Positions 1 to 12,898 of a DNA stretch of 42,597 bases are shown here, one piece after another. The notes beneath the pieces are model-generated. The model was not told where the DNA came from. It made no database searches and worked only from the letters and a program-made list of their open reading frames with translations. The position numbers were made by a program, and so were the translations under genes. The stretch is from NCBI GenBank assembly GCA_027596035.1, contig JADGJA010000103.1, positions 1 through 42,597 on the forward strand. Direction: 5' to 3'. Source of the stretch: Thoreauomyces humboldtii. Lineage: Eukaryota; Chytridiomycota; Chytridiomycetes; Spizellomycetales; Powellomycetaceae. Positions within the stretch are counted from its first letter, which is position 1. Each line of letters begins with the position of its first letter.

Positions 1-1428
1 CTGCTGCTGTTGCGGCATAAATGCTGACAGCGAGGAGGACCCTCGTCGCAACAGCGGAGCGGCGAGAGCAATGCTATTTCCTGCTCCTGTCTGAGGCGAA
101 CAGACAGACAGAGTGGTGGAACCTCGACGCAGAAGCTGAGGCGCAGGAACTGGCCCGTCTTCCGTGTCTGGCGCCAGCAATACAGTTGACCCTACTGATT
201 GTTGCGGCGGCCCAAAAGCGGACAAAGTTGTGGATCCTCGACGCAAGAGTGGAGCAGCAACAGTTCCTTCCCCTACACTTGTCTGTGCAGATGCAGATGC
301 AGATGAGCCCAGTGGTAGTGCTGATCCCCCTGCAGCTGATTTGGCGAATGGCGAGCGCGGCACGGAAGAAGATGGGAGCAAAATAGGGGCAGGGCCTAAC
401 GAATTAGGAGAGATTTCCACAGGACGGCGTGCAAACGGTGATTGAGGCACCTCAATTGAGATAAGCACTGGAGCGGCTGGCAGAAGAACAGGAGCAGGTC
501 CTAGCGCCGATGTTGATGGGAATCGAGGCGCAGGAGGGAGGGTAGCCGGAGCCGGCAGCACTGACGCCGGCGGTAAAAGCATAGGAGCTGGGGGCACCGA
601 CAAAGCCACATTCTCTATGGGCTCTCCCTCACTCTGCATTGTCGATGTTTGGGACAGGGGTCGTTGAGGCTGTGGAACGATCCCCGCGAACGCCATGGGC
701 GGAGCGGGCATCGAAGATGTTACAATGCGCTGTGGCTCTATCCTTCTGATTGGTTCTCCTGGTGCAGGCGACGCGTCGGGGGTCCTTGGAAGGGGCGTGG
801 TTGGAGGAAGGGAAGAGCGATATGGGGATACAGCTAGAGAAATTGGCGTGTTTGGAAAAGGCGTGTTTTGTTGCCCAGGCCGAGATGGGGATGATGGCTG
901 GCCAGAATTGGTGGCCTGTTGAAGCGTTGCCAGACTGGGCGGCTGGCCTGGAAACACGGCGGGCCGCGCAAAGGCAATCATCGGTTGCCGTTGCGCGGGC
1001 TCAGAATAACTAACGACTCTAGCTTTGGCAGATCCTGGAAGTTCCAAAGATAACTGATCCTGATGCCTAAGCCCGCCTTGGCTTCCCGGCGTATTCTGGG
1101 ACGGCTTGGCAAAAGGCGACCCCGCCGACGTGCCATCCGGTCCTGGAGCTGGTCTGCCGAAAGCAGAAACGGGAGCGGCGTTCGACTGCTGCCTTGCGAA
1201 TGGCGAAACGGGCACCGCAGCGCTGTTGCCGCGGGCAAAAGGACTACTCGGCCGTACTTCAGCGTGAAGTTCTGGCGGATTATGGAAACTCGTCGGTGTG
1301 GCTCCCCAGAGGGATTTCTACGACGAGGCAAAAGATGGGAAGTTCTGTCAGATTGTACTGGTTTTTCGAAACGACTTTCGCTCGCTTGCAAACCAAACGA
1401 GCATACTCACATTCTTATCGTCATCCAT
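1..1428 (-). CDS. Pro/Ser-rich low-complexity protein, 3' part cut by window edge
   Basis: I do not recognise this gene. A six-codon first exon (MDDDKN, 1428-1411) is followed by a 93-nt GTGAGT...TAG intron (1410-1318) that carries an in-frame stop. An open frame then runs without a stop to the window edge, so the protein is truncated here. The sequence is disordered and rich in Pro, Ser, Ala and Gln. It has at least five SPFA(R/K) motifs (for example 1231-1245, 1192-1206, 1105-1119) and three near-repeats of a block reading LLRRGS(T/S)(T/S)LS (211-255, 97-144, 16-60). RRGS fits the consensus for basophilic kinases such as PKA. The start ATG is supported only by the splice model. It diverges from the dTMP kinase gene. 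A scaffold or regulatory role is inference. Confidence 0.6.
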
Positions 1429-1708
1429 TTCGTTTCCTTTTTCTCCGTGGACCTGTTGATCTCGGTATAAGGCAGATCCTTCCCGTATACGTAGTCAATG
1501 TGTGTTTGTGTGAGAATGGTAGATGTGGAGGTGTGAAGGGGTTCAGAGTGACGCTGCCGAACACTTTCCCTGTGCTGAGTCATCCGGTAGGGATCGGTAT
1601 ACGGTGTGAATTCGCCCTGCTATCTTCCGTTTCGCCAAGCACACTTCGTGCATGGATGATATCTACTATCAGGAACACACATAGTGTAATAAGGGTTCAG
1701 CAAAGGAA
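1429..1708. promoter_or_regulatory. Divergent intergenic region, low-complexity gene / CDC8
   Basis: 280 bp between two start codons facing away from each other, so it must hold both promoters. I see no convincing TATA box and no MluI cell-cycle box (ACGCGT), which would have been a natural element for a dTMP kinase gene. Confidence 0.5.
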
Positions 1709-2389
1709 ATGACTGCGAGCCATGAACCGCCAGTACGCGGGGCATTGATTGTCTTTGAAGGCATCGATCGCTCAGGAAAGACAACTCAGACAACAGCGCT
1801 TCTCTCCCTCCTCCAATCCGAATCCGTCCCAGCCCATCTCCACCGCTTTCCCGACCGAACCACACCCACCGGCATCCTCATCTCAAACTACCTGCAGGGT
1901 GCTTCCGAAATCTCCGACGAAGCCGTCCATCTCCTCTTCTCAGCCAACAGGTGGGAGGCGCAGCGAGCCCTCGGCGCTCTGCTCGCCTCGGGAACCACCG
2001 TCGTCGTGGACCGCTACGCCCACTCCGGAGTCGCCTACTCGGCCGCGAAGGGCACCCTGGCCGGCGGACTGGACTGGTGCAAGGCTCCCGATCGAGGACT
2101 CCTCGCACCCGACCTGATCGTCTTCCTCGACGTCGACCCCGAGGTCGCCGCTGGGAGGCACGAGTACGGGGGGGAGCGCTACGAGGAGCTCGGCTTCCAG
2201 ATCAGGGTCAGGGACGCGTTCCTCGAGCTCGGAAAGGGAGACCCAACGTGGAGGGTCGTGGACGCCCATAGGCCGGTGGACGAGGTCAAGGGAGAGGTTG
2301 CGCGGCTCGTCACGGCTGCACTGCAGGACGCGAGACAGCGTCTCTTGCCGTCAGCCAACCTCTGGACGGATTCCCAACCAGTACGATAG
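1709..2389 (+). CDS. CDC8: Thymidylate kinase (dTMP kinase)
   Basis: Phosphorylates dTMP to dTDP with ATP, an essential step of dTTP synthesis for DNA replication. It is a single exon of 226 aa, close to the usual 210-220 aa. The P-loop reads FEGIDRSGKTTQ (about residues 16-27). The DR(Y) motif that binds the nucleotide monophosphate is in VVVDRYAHSG (about residue 100). The strand APDLIVFLDVDP and the RYE...F region that follows fit the family. The start was chosen as the first ATG, just ahead of the P-loop strand. The lack of introns is unusual among these neighbours. It is divergent from the Pro/Ser-rich gene. Confidence 0.95.
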   Translation: MTASHEPPVRGALIVFEGIDRSGKTTQTTALLSLLQSESVPAHLHRFPDRTTPTGILISNYLQGASEISDEAVHLLFSANRWEAQRALGALLASGTTVVVDRYAHSGVAYSAAKGTLAGGLDWCKAPDRGLLAPDLIVFLDVDPEVAAGRHEYGGERYEELGFQIRVRDAFLELGKGDPTWRVVDAHRPVDEVKGEVARLVTAALQDARQRLLPSANLWTDSQPVR

Positions 2390-2525
2390 CTATCAGCGTA
2401 TTAATTAGAGAGGAAAGGCGACAGTACGGGTTCCCCCCAGAAAGGAATTTACAGATATACACAACGTAGGAGAACTTTCGTCCCGCCTTCCCCTTCGGGA
2501 ATCGCTCGCTCGATTGCTCCGAGCG

Positions 2526-4884
2526 TCATCGCCACATGGAACCTCTCCTTCGCTCGCCCGCGTTGGTCTGGCTTCGGATCTCGTACAGATGCGTCTTGGA
2601 CGTGTCGCGGATCATGGTCCTGCTGTCCAGGATGGCCTTGGGGTACCACTTGCCCATGAAGAGCTTGTGAGCCGACTCTGCGATGCAGACCGCCTCTCGA
2701 AGCGACTTTGGCAGCTGGAATTCCGTCATCTCCGCGCCCGTAACGCCGTAGACGCTCTCGGTCGTAACGGATATGTCGTCGGGAAAATCCTGAAAGACAT
2801 CGGCTTCGTCGTCGTTCCCCAGCCACCGCATTTGGACGGGATCGAACACCATCCCGCCAACCGCGTGGGGCGTCTTGTAGCCGCCCACGTTGGCGATCAG
2901 GGCAGGTCGAGGTGTCGGAGCTGCCGCTCGCTCGAACTCGAGCAGGGCGGACTGATTGCCTTCCCATTTTTGCAGCGCGGGGTTGTACACCATGTCGCCG
3001 ACCACTGGGAGGGATCGACGTGTCTCAGTTTCGAACACTGTGTTCATGAGTCGGGAACGCGAAGCTCACCTTTGACAAGGTTGGTATTGTTCAGATTTTG
3101 AATAAGGGTTGGTTTCTTTCTTTGACGCTACTCCGGAAGACGATAAGCAGCTGGAACCCGCCTATAGGTAGAACATCGAATATGCTACGTAGTACCTTCT
3201 TTTGCGTTCCAGAACTTCCTCTTCGTTCGACGAAAGTTTTTGCCGGTCGGTGGTTGAGAGCTACAACTGGCGTGTAAGGACGCCGATTCTCCCGTTCATC
3301 TGTGGATAGACAAACGTCAGTATCACATTTACGTCGCCAGTTGTCACCATGAAGCTCACCTCCAGAAACCATGCTGACGGTCGAGGTCGATTTGGACAGC
3401 GGTCGTTTCTGAGGAGATTGAGCGCGGGGAGAGGGCGCGGTCGCCACCGGTCGATGGGTGGTTGCGCGTTGAGATACAGAGACCGGTCGCAATGGAGCAG
3501 CCTTGACAAATTTTGTTTCGGCTGCCTGCGAGAACGGTAGGTCGTCAAACGCATCCAGTTCAGAGCCGTCCCCAAATGCCGGTGTGTTCTTTGGCCGACG
3601 AAGTAGCTTGGCAGGGGCGCTGGAGGGGTCTGAGCCCACCCCTCTGCGGGACCCAACGAGCTGCGTGCTAAGTTTCTGAAAATGTGCCATAGAAGGGGAA
3701 ACAGGTGTCACCGGAGACACTTGAAATGATCTGGGAGTACTCGATGAAAACGTAGTGGTGACGCGAAGGTGTTTCGTGGGAGTCGGCAGCAGGCTCGGAA
3801 TCATCCGTGGAATCTTGGAAGGGGTTGCTGCCCGGGAAGCAGGTGCTGAAGAGGGCGCTCGAGTCGGGCTGATGCACTGCGGAGGTGTGTGCGCCTGCGC
3901 AACATCCACGCTTGTCTCCTGTCGGACCAAGGGTCTAGATCTCGTTATAGTAGCAAGCATTCGCGGATCTAAGGTGCCATCCTCTGGCATGACAAGGCCC
4001 TCAAAGGGATGATCAGCGTCATCCCCTTCGGGTTCCGAATCATCGTGATGAAGGGCATGCCGGAAGGTTCCCAGGCGTAGAGCCTCGACTGTGTCTGGGA
4101 ACTCGATGTCATCGAAACCACCCTCTTCGCTTTCCGACGCCACGATACTTGGCGCCGAGCTCGGCGTCGGACTGGATTGTCCGAAGCGAAGGGACGGAAG
4201 TCCGCCGTGGACACTCAAGGTATCACCCCATCCGTCAGATCCGAGATCAAGTTCCGTACTCGCATCGCCCATTTCAACTAATCCGCTAACGAGAGCGGAG
4301 GATCGATTCGCCAGCTTCAGCGGCTGCGAGTCATCTGGGAAGTCGAAGTCCATCTCCATGGCTTCGAGGTCGGTTGCCGTGACTGTAGGATGGCTGTTAG
4401 GAGGTGTCGGAGTCGCGACATCCCGAGTGGTTTCTGTTTCTATCACGGTACCGCCCGTCATCACTATGCCACGTATTTCATCGTTATCTGTCTCCCGCCA
4501 CGCTTCAAAAGCCTGGGGTTTGATATCCTGGGTCCGCCGCGTGAGCCGTTGCACCGAGCCAGTCATCGCACCGGGTAGGCCAGCTTCAGTCAGCACAAGA
4601 TTTTCCTGTTGCGTCGTATCGTCGCTGAGCGGTCCGCCCTTCTCCCCATCGTCATCCTCGAAGTCCAAAGTTTCAGGGTACCGAGATTCGGCAGATTCGG
4701 CGGACTGTGCAGGAGCAAACCGGTCCACATAGGGATTCGATTCAGTAAATCCTTCCTCCTCAAACTGTTCGGTATTTTCCTCGAAAAGATTCTGATAGCT
4801 GTTTGCATCGCTGAAAAGGCCGTCTTCGAATCCGTTCGCAGGAAGATCGAGGTCGTCCCAGCATTCGTCCCCATCCATGTCCAT
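2526..4884 (-). CDS. BFA1: Bfa1/Byr4-type subunit of the mitotic-exit two-component GAP
   Basis: With Bub2/Cdc16 this family forms the GAP that restrains the Tem1/Spg1 GTPase at the spindle pole body (mitotic exit/septation network). My model has three exons: 4884-3196, 3127-3070 and 3004-2526, giving 741 aa. The N-terminus has the acidic ECWDDLDLP motif. The long middle is Ser/Thr/Pro-rich. The C-terminus carries the family signature: KPTLIQNLNN, then two related blocks, VVGDMVYNPALQKWEGN and GGMVFDPVQMRWLGN, then the final SRTMIRDTSKTHLYEIRS. The two introns (68 and 65 nt) were placed because they join these conserved blocks in frame. The first donor, GTACTA, is weak. The start was taken at MDMDGDECW; an in-frame upstream ATG exists but adds no conserved sequence. 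Confidence 0.88.
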
Positions 4885-5251
4885 ATTAGCTACAGTCCAA
4901 ATATCGAGACACAAAGGAAAGGATGATTGGTGTGATGCGCTTGCAAGCTGCGGAAGCAAAGGACCAATATTAGGGATCTGGCTGTGTGTTGGTGGTTCCA
5001 ACAAAACTGGGAATGGGGAAAGAATGTCGAATGGTTGTTTGCTGCGCCGAAGTTTCGCGACCCGCAGCTTTGGATAGCTCGCGGAAGCGCCTATAATTGT
5101 GTACTGCGCCCCTCGTTACCCATCATCATCATCCTGTGGCGCGCCACGCTTGCTTAGTCACAACAGTGCTGGCTTTCTTGGTGGCAGCAGTCCTCGCAGC
5201 ATTGGAGAACTACTAATTACCAGCACAACCACCACACCACCTCAGGAAGCG
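4885..5251. promoter_or_regulatory. Divergent intergenic region, BFA1 / TLG2
   Basis: 367 bp between opposed start codons. It contains short CA/CC-rich and CAT repeats just ahead of the TLG2 start (for example CATCATCATC near 5119-5130). No further gene seen. Confidence 0.5.
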
Positions 5252-6776
5252 ATGGCCACCCGAAGTCGAACGCTCTTGTTCCTGCAGTATCGGAATTCCT
5301 TCTCGCGGACAGGCGGCCCACGCCGCCCAGCAGCCAGAACCACGCTCGGCGTTGACACGTCCGAACGCGCGGGACTCATTGCGAACGAGGTGGACCACAA
5401 CGCAGAGGTTACCGTCGAGCTATCAGTGCTACCACCGAAATGGTGAGGTGGCCTGCCTGCTTCTCGCTCCTGGATACTATCGCTTGCATTGACACGTGTT
5501 GCGCTTCGAAAGGATCGATGTGGTAGACGAGGTGCGTGGCAAGCTGCTCTTGAAAGCCTGCCGGAACCGTAACCACTTGGCTAAAGTGCAACTAGGTGGA
5601 CGAGGAGGTGGATCGAATCAAAGCGCGGAGTACGGATACATTGGGCTGGTGACGGCGATTGCCGTGTCTCATGTATTCCGACCTAACGTTGGTCTGCCCT
5701 GTTTCCAGTAACGGAACTGGAAGCCTTGCACAAGCGACATCTGCTGCCAGGGTTCGATGATCGGATGACGGACGAGCAGTCCATAGATCGGCTGACCACC
5801 AACATCACTGACGTGAGCCTTCCAAAACCATACGCGTCCTGGACCTTCCTTCTGTTCCTAATTGCTCAACCCATGGGAACTGGCCACGATTGCAGATGTT
5901 TCGGGATTGCGAACGGAAGGTCAAGCGGGTCGCGCAGGAGAGTCAGTACCTACCTGCCTCATCGAAACAAAATATCATGCTCGCGCGGAACATTCAGACG
6001 TCGCTGGCAACAAAGCTGCAGGAACTGTCGAGCGTGTTCCGAAAATCTCAATCAACATATCTACAGAGTGAGCGGCCTACCACTATCGCAAGGGCGAGGC
6101 CATGAAACGAAAACTTATCTGGAGCTCCGCTTGCTCTTGACCAGAACTACGGGGGAGAGAAATCAGGAATAAGGATAACCACGCGCTGGAAGCTGGAAGT
6201 CCGGACTCTCCTGACGACGATCTAGACGCTGTATGGAAACGCTTCTCTGTCTCTTCTCACTTGAGGAGAGGAAGCTTTGTCTTCCAGCTAACTGACAACA
6301 TCGACGCTGTCAGGTCTTCACGGACGCGCAGCTGCAGATTGTACAAAATAACGAGCGCGCCATCACAGAACGGGAACGCGAGATCAACGAGATTGTGAAA
6401 TCCATGCTGGGCGTGGCCGACATTTTCAAGGAACTCCACACGATGGTTATCGACCAAGGGACCGTGCTCGATCGGATAGACTACAACATCGAGCAGACCA
6501 ATGTACACATGGAGGATGCGCACGGGCAATTGCTGCAGGTGCGAAAAAGACTGCTTTCCTCTTCGCTCTCTGTCGCCGCGGTGGCGATCGTTTTCCGAAT
6601 GCAGTACTAAAAGCAACTTTTTTTTTTCCGCTGGTCCGCAGGGAGCGAAGTATCAGGATTCCTCCAAGGCCAAGCTCTGTATCATTTTCTTGGTGTTGAT
6701 TGTGGTCGTGATGATTCTCATCCTCATCATAAAGCTGAGGAGCACTTCTACAACGACAACAACAACCACTACCTGA
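5252..6776 (+). CDS. TLG2: Qa-SNARE, Tlg2/syntaxin-16 family
   Basis: A t-SNARE of the trans-Golgi network and endosomes. Eight exons: 5252-5442, 5513-5531, 5596-5629, 5709-5812, 5896-6067, 6145-6230, 6314-6538 and 6642-6776, giving 321 aa (human syntaxin 16 is about 325). The N-terminus MATRSRTLLFLQYRNSF matches the family opening. The Habc region includes WIDVVDEVDEEVDRIKARI. The SNARE helix includes FKELHTMVIDQGTVLDRIDYN, with the zero-layer Q in DQG. A single C-terminal membrane segment (LCIIFLVLIVVVMILILII) is followed by a short lumenal tail ending in eight Thr. The 19- and 34-nt exons were needed to restore the conserved helix, and they align residue for residue with syntaxin 16. Convergent with MCM2. 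Confidence 0.95.
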
Positions 6777-7097
6777 GAGCGGAAGACAATGTTATCGTTC
6801 ACGAACTGTTACTTAGCCTGAACGGACCCGCTGATCATCTTATCAGAGAGTAGTAGAGGTGCATCGTGAACCCTCTGGTTGCAGGCAGCGACGGTTATGG
6901 GTGATAGGAGGCATAGTTGGCCAGGATGCTTTTCTCCTTCAGCGATTTTCCTTGCGAGCGGTGCTTCTCGCAACATGCAACAGATTCAAGTTGTCCTAGA
7001 CTATCCCATGAGAGAGCCAAACATGTTTGCAACGGAAAAAATATCGGATATGAGAGAAAAAAGTAAACACAGAAATCATCAGGAGGTCCTCCATCAT
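6777..7097. other. Convergent intergenic region, TLG2 / MCM2
   Basis: 321 bp between two stop codons, holding both 3' ends. No gene, repeat or structured RNA recognised. Confidence 0.5.
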
Positions 7098-10000
7098 CTA
7101 CATTGCCAGCGGTTTGTAAATCTTCTCCGCCTTCATGTCCAGCCTGAAGCACCCCTTGAAGAGCCTGCTCGCAAAGTACGGCTTAAGGTCGTGGATGTTG
7201 ATCTGGCGGGCCCGCAACTTGAGCTCCTCCAGGTCGATCGAAACCTCCTCAGGCATCTCATCTCGCTGGTAGTAAGAGAACCGGATGTGCTCCGTGACCA
7301 GATCCGAGAGGATATGGTGGAGTAGCTCGAAGAAGTCGCGGTCCTTGGAGAGGTACTTGTCAAAGGCCTGGAGTGATAGAACGATATGTCAGCATCAACA
7401 TTGGTTATTTCCCGAAATCCCCTGCACGATGTACCTTCTCCATCTGCCTTTTGACAGAGTACTTCTGCGAACTGATGAACGACTTGACCGTCACGGAGAT
7501 GGCTCGGTCGACGTCGTCCTGTCTGACAAAGTCTCGCAGATGCATGCGCGCAAAAGATTCCGACATTCGAACGATGGATTCAAGGTATCGAACTGTAATT
7601 GGGATACCTCCCGTCATCTAAAAGGAACACAAGATTCGCTTAGACCTCGAAAAAAATCCAGGGGTTTTCAGCAACGCGACCCACCATAGACTCTCGCCTG
7701 AGTTCTGCATACAGCTTTTCCAGCTTGTTGTGATCGATGTCTGCGATGCGAGGGTAAATCTTGTCGCGGGCGTACATGATGTACTTTCGAAGAAGGTCTT
7801 GCGAGATGATCTGACACGGTTCAGGGTTAGGTAAAGTTGGCAATTATAGCTAAATTCCAGACTGCTCACATCGGAATCCACGGGAGGCGCAAGGCTGTCC
7901 TCCACGGCTGTTTCCGGGTCGTAAAGAGGGTGACTCCGGATGTGACTGTTAACCACAAACAGTGCCAATCTCTCGTCAATCACTGGATCAGCCTGATCCT
8001 TGACGACACAAAGAACGTCGAATCGGGACAAGATGGGTTCCGTCAACTCGACGTTCTGAGAGAAGGGTATTTGCGAGTTGTATTTGCCGCGGATAGGGTT
8101 GGCAGCTGCAATCACGGCACATCGAGCCTGCAAAGTGGTCACAATGCCTGCTTTGGAAATGGAAATGCTCTGCTGCTCCATGGCCTCGTGGATGGACGTT
8201 CGGTCCTGGTCGTTCATCTTGTCGAACTCGTCAATGAGGCAAACGCCCTTGTCGGCCATCACAAGCGCTCCACCCTCCAGTGTCCATTCGCGAGTAACAG
8301 TGTCCTTGTGCACAGATGCAGTCAGACCCACCGCCGATGCACCTTGTCCGGTGGTGTAGACAGCACGATGAGCCGTCTTCTCGACATATTTCAGGAACTG
8401 AGACTTGGCTGTTCCGGGATCTCCCAGAAGTAGGACGTTGATGTCTCCTCGCAGGCGGTGCTTTCCCTGCGGGTTCTTGAAGACTCCGCCAAACATAGCA
8501 AGAGCTAGAGCCGTCTTGATGTCTTCATGTCCATAGATAGAAGGGGCAATGGATTTGATAATCTAACAGAAATGTTAAACCAGCCCTGTTTGTGTCCACT
8601 GATACCGCGTTCGTTGCCTCACTTTAGTCAGAATGTTGGGATCCTTTGATAGCCTCTGTATTTGCTGTTGATCTTCCTCCGTCAATCGGAAACTAGCAAA
8701 TGCGTCCTCCTTCTTGCTGATGTGATTTGCCTCGATGACCGTCGCGAACACTGGGAATCCATTCCGGGTGTTTAGTGAGACATCGAAGTTGTTACGGTAA
8801 ACTCCAGTAATTTCCTACAGAGATTGGTTGGTATTGCCCCGGGAACGCACGCTTCGTAGATTGCAAACGCACCACTTCTTCTCCGGGACGTGCGTAGTCG
8901 ACCAGGTCCCACAGACATATGACATCCTTGTGTCGGGGCAATCGTCCAGCAGGCACTGAACCTGGCGTTTCTTGCAGAGTCATCCTTTGGTAATTTCGAT
9001 AGACCGTCTAGGTTGCACGTCGACGTCAGTACTTTTACCATTTGATGCAAGATAATGCTTTCCGAAATACCTCTTCGCTATTGACGTTGAATGGACCCTT
9101 CGATTGGCAGTTAGGACAGTTTCCGACTCGGATTTCTGTGTTCGCATCCTGGTAATACGGCCCAATAACAGCCCCGCACTTCACACAATCGTACTTGACG
9201 TACTTCAACTGTGGGAACACGCCAGTACGACGCGTGACTACGCCGGTGACTCGGACAAACGTGTTGAGATGAGTTTGCCTGGTCGCGCAGCCTGAATTAG
9301 CAAGTATCGAATGTGGGGCAGCCTCAGTGCTGTGGGGTACCTCAGGTCGCGCAGTGTCTCACAAACAGGCAGATCGGTTATGCGAACGTGAATTTCGCCC
9401 TTGATCTTGTCGTACTCGTCGAATCCGATGAGCACGACTTCAAGCGCAACAATGTCGAAGATCTTCAAGACCTCTGCAGGGGCGTTGGATACGTAGAAGG
9501 CCAGGTTGGGCTTGGCATCGAACAGGTGCATATAGCTGATTTCGAGGCTTTCTCCGTTCGCCTCGCACATAGCTTTGATACGCTCTCCGTAGACGGACTC
9601 GCCGTGCTCGTTGACATATGACGTGAGGAACAGATGAAATTCGCGTTTGATGGTCGTTCGCGGCCCTTCCATGATGACCCATTCGTTGAGCGGTCCACGT
9701 ACGTCAGGAATATCTCCAGGTACTTCCACCTGCCAGAAGACAAACGGTAAGGAAAACACTCGGGACTTGGCAGACATGCAGAGACGCTTGCCTCGGCATC
9801 GAGGTCTGGAAGATCCTGATCAGGTCTTTGCTTTCGTCGCCGGCGAACGGGCATATCGTCCTCATCTTCATCATCGTCTAAGAATGCGTTTGTGTGAGCC
9901 CGGCAGCGTACAAGCTAATCTTGTTGAACGTAGCTGCCAACCATCATCCATGTATGCGGCCGGGAGGGTTCCGTCCCGCCGTGCCTGCTCGCGGTCCCGT

Positions 10001-10489
10001 CTTCTCAGCTTCGCTTCGACGAGCTGACGGGTTTCTGCATCCATAGAGTCGAAAGTCTCCTGATCCACCTCCTCGGAGACCTCGTAACGGTCCAAGCGGA
10101 CGTTATCCTGGTAATCTCTGTTTTGTGAATAATATTGAGGTCAAAAGGCGGAATCAGGGCAAGGCGAACAAAAGCACGATAGCCGGCATACCGGTCGACG
10201 TTGTCGCCAAACAAATCCTCCCCATCAGCTTCCTCCTCCTCGTCATCAAGCATGTCCAGGACATCATCTACGATCAGCTCTTCCTCGGCTTCCTCGTCCT
10301 CGAAAGGAGGAAGACTGGATTCACGATCGCCGAGTGGCAACCGGGAGCCAGTATCTGGGGAACTGTTACGGGGTCCGGGAGATGCATCACGAGGGCGCTT
10401 GCGTTCCACCTGATGTGAAGATAAGGAGGTGGCAGGATTGATATAAGTCACAGGTCAAGGAGAGGTTCTTCGGACAAGATCCGCACCAT
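7098..10489 (-). CDS. MCM2: MCM2, replicative helicase subunit
   Basis: Subunit of the MCM2-7 hexameric helicase. Twelve exons in my model: 10489-10487, 10409-10192, 10117-9942, 9877-9792, 9729-9341, 9278-9071, 9007-8873, 8814-8623, 8562-7870, 7810-7685, 7617-7435 and 7367-7098, giving 892 aa (human 904). The acidic N-terminus holds DLFGDN...DYQDN and RLDRYEV. The zinc finger is CVKC-X19-CPNC. Walker A is GDPGTAKSQ, Walker B is [12 protein letters not shown], and the arginine finger is in LSRFD. The MCM2-specific C-terminal region has [11 protein letters not shown]. Exon 1 is only the ATG. This was chosen because the in-frame upstream sequence has no other ATG and the intron (GTGCGG...CATCAG) fits. 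Intron 9791-9730 uses a GC donor. The 350 bp upstream of the start hold the promoter. Confidence 0.95.
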
Positions 10490-10840
10490 GTTCTACTGAG
10501 ACGAGAGAATTCTTGGATTGAGCTTTGAAGAGGTTAGCTGAGTGGAATTATCGTCGCGGAGACCCAGGTCAGAAGAGACAAGCAGTGCGAGGGGTTCCGG
10601 GTTCGGATGGGTGGGATGCGGGGGTTCTCTATGGGGAGAAGAGGAAGGACAAAGGCAGGAAATATCGTCCGACGTGTTCGGACAACGGGAATTCCATTCT
10701 CGTCCGAAGAAGTCCAGATCTTTTTTGACAGCAGGACTTCGCTGCATTTTCGATTCAGATTCAGCTTCGGATATTATAGTTAGATCATTCCGAACCAGCT
10801 ACATTTCTCGTTATCGTAAATACATCGAGGCCAAAGCTTT
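10490..10840. other. Intergenic region upstream of MCM2, downstream of VPS4
   Basis: 351 bp between two genes on the minus strand. It should hold the VPS4 3' end and the MCM2 promoter. No ACGCGT box and no gene seen. Confidence 0.5.
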
Positions 10841-12621
<1,781 letters not shown>

Positions 12622-12898
12622 TGTGAACCGCACAGATCCCGTTCACGCTCGGGCAATCACTGTAACCAGAGGTGGTCGGGGGTACTTTGCGGATGGTAAT
12701 GCTCAAGTGAGAGTGAGCTCCGATGCTCAAGATGGACTGGGAAAGGTATGCCCCGGTTCTGGGGCGTCAGGCTCGCTCAGACTCCTCGAAAATTGTCAGC
12801 GATGTCCTTGTGTCCTTCCCCCCTCAAGCCCTCACCCCCTCGCAGCCTCGCACCTCGCATTCTTCGGCATCGTCACTCAGCATACGTCTGGTTCCGGC
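12622..12898. promoter_or_regulatory. Divergent intergenic region, VPS4 / AIM18-like
   Basis: 277 bp between opposed start codons, expected to contain both promoters. No recognised element. The open frame of the AIM18-like gene extends upstream into this region but has no earlier ATG with family similarity. Confidence 0.45.

Noticed and set aside
2514..3101. 195-codon plus-strand open frame opposite the 3' part of BFA1
   Set aside because: Pure shadow of the BFA1 C-terminal exon, which has clear family motifs on the other strand.
4091..4732. 213-codon Ser-rich plus-strand frame
   Set aside because: Antisense of the Ser/Pro-rich middle of BFA1; no independent similarity or splice context.
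7837..8433. 198-codon plus-strand frame
   Set aside because: Antisense of the MCM2 ATPase core.
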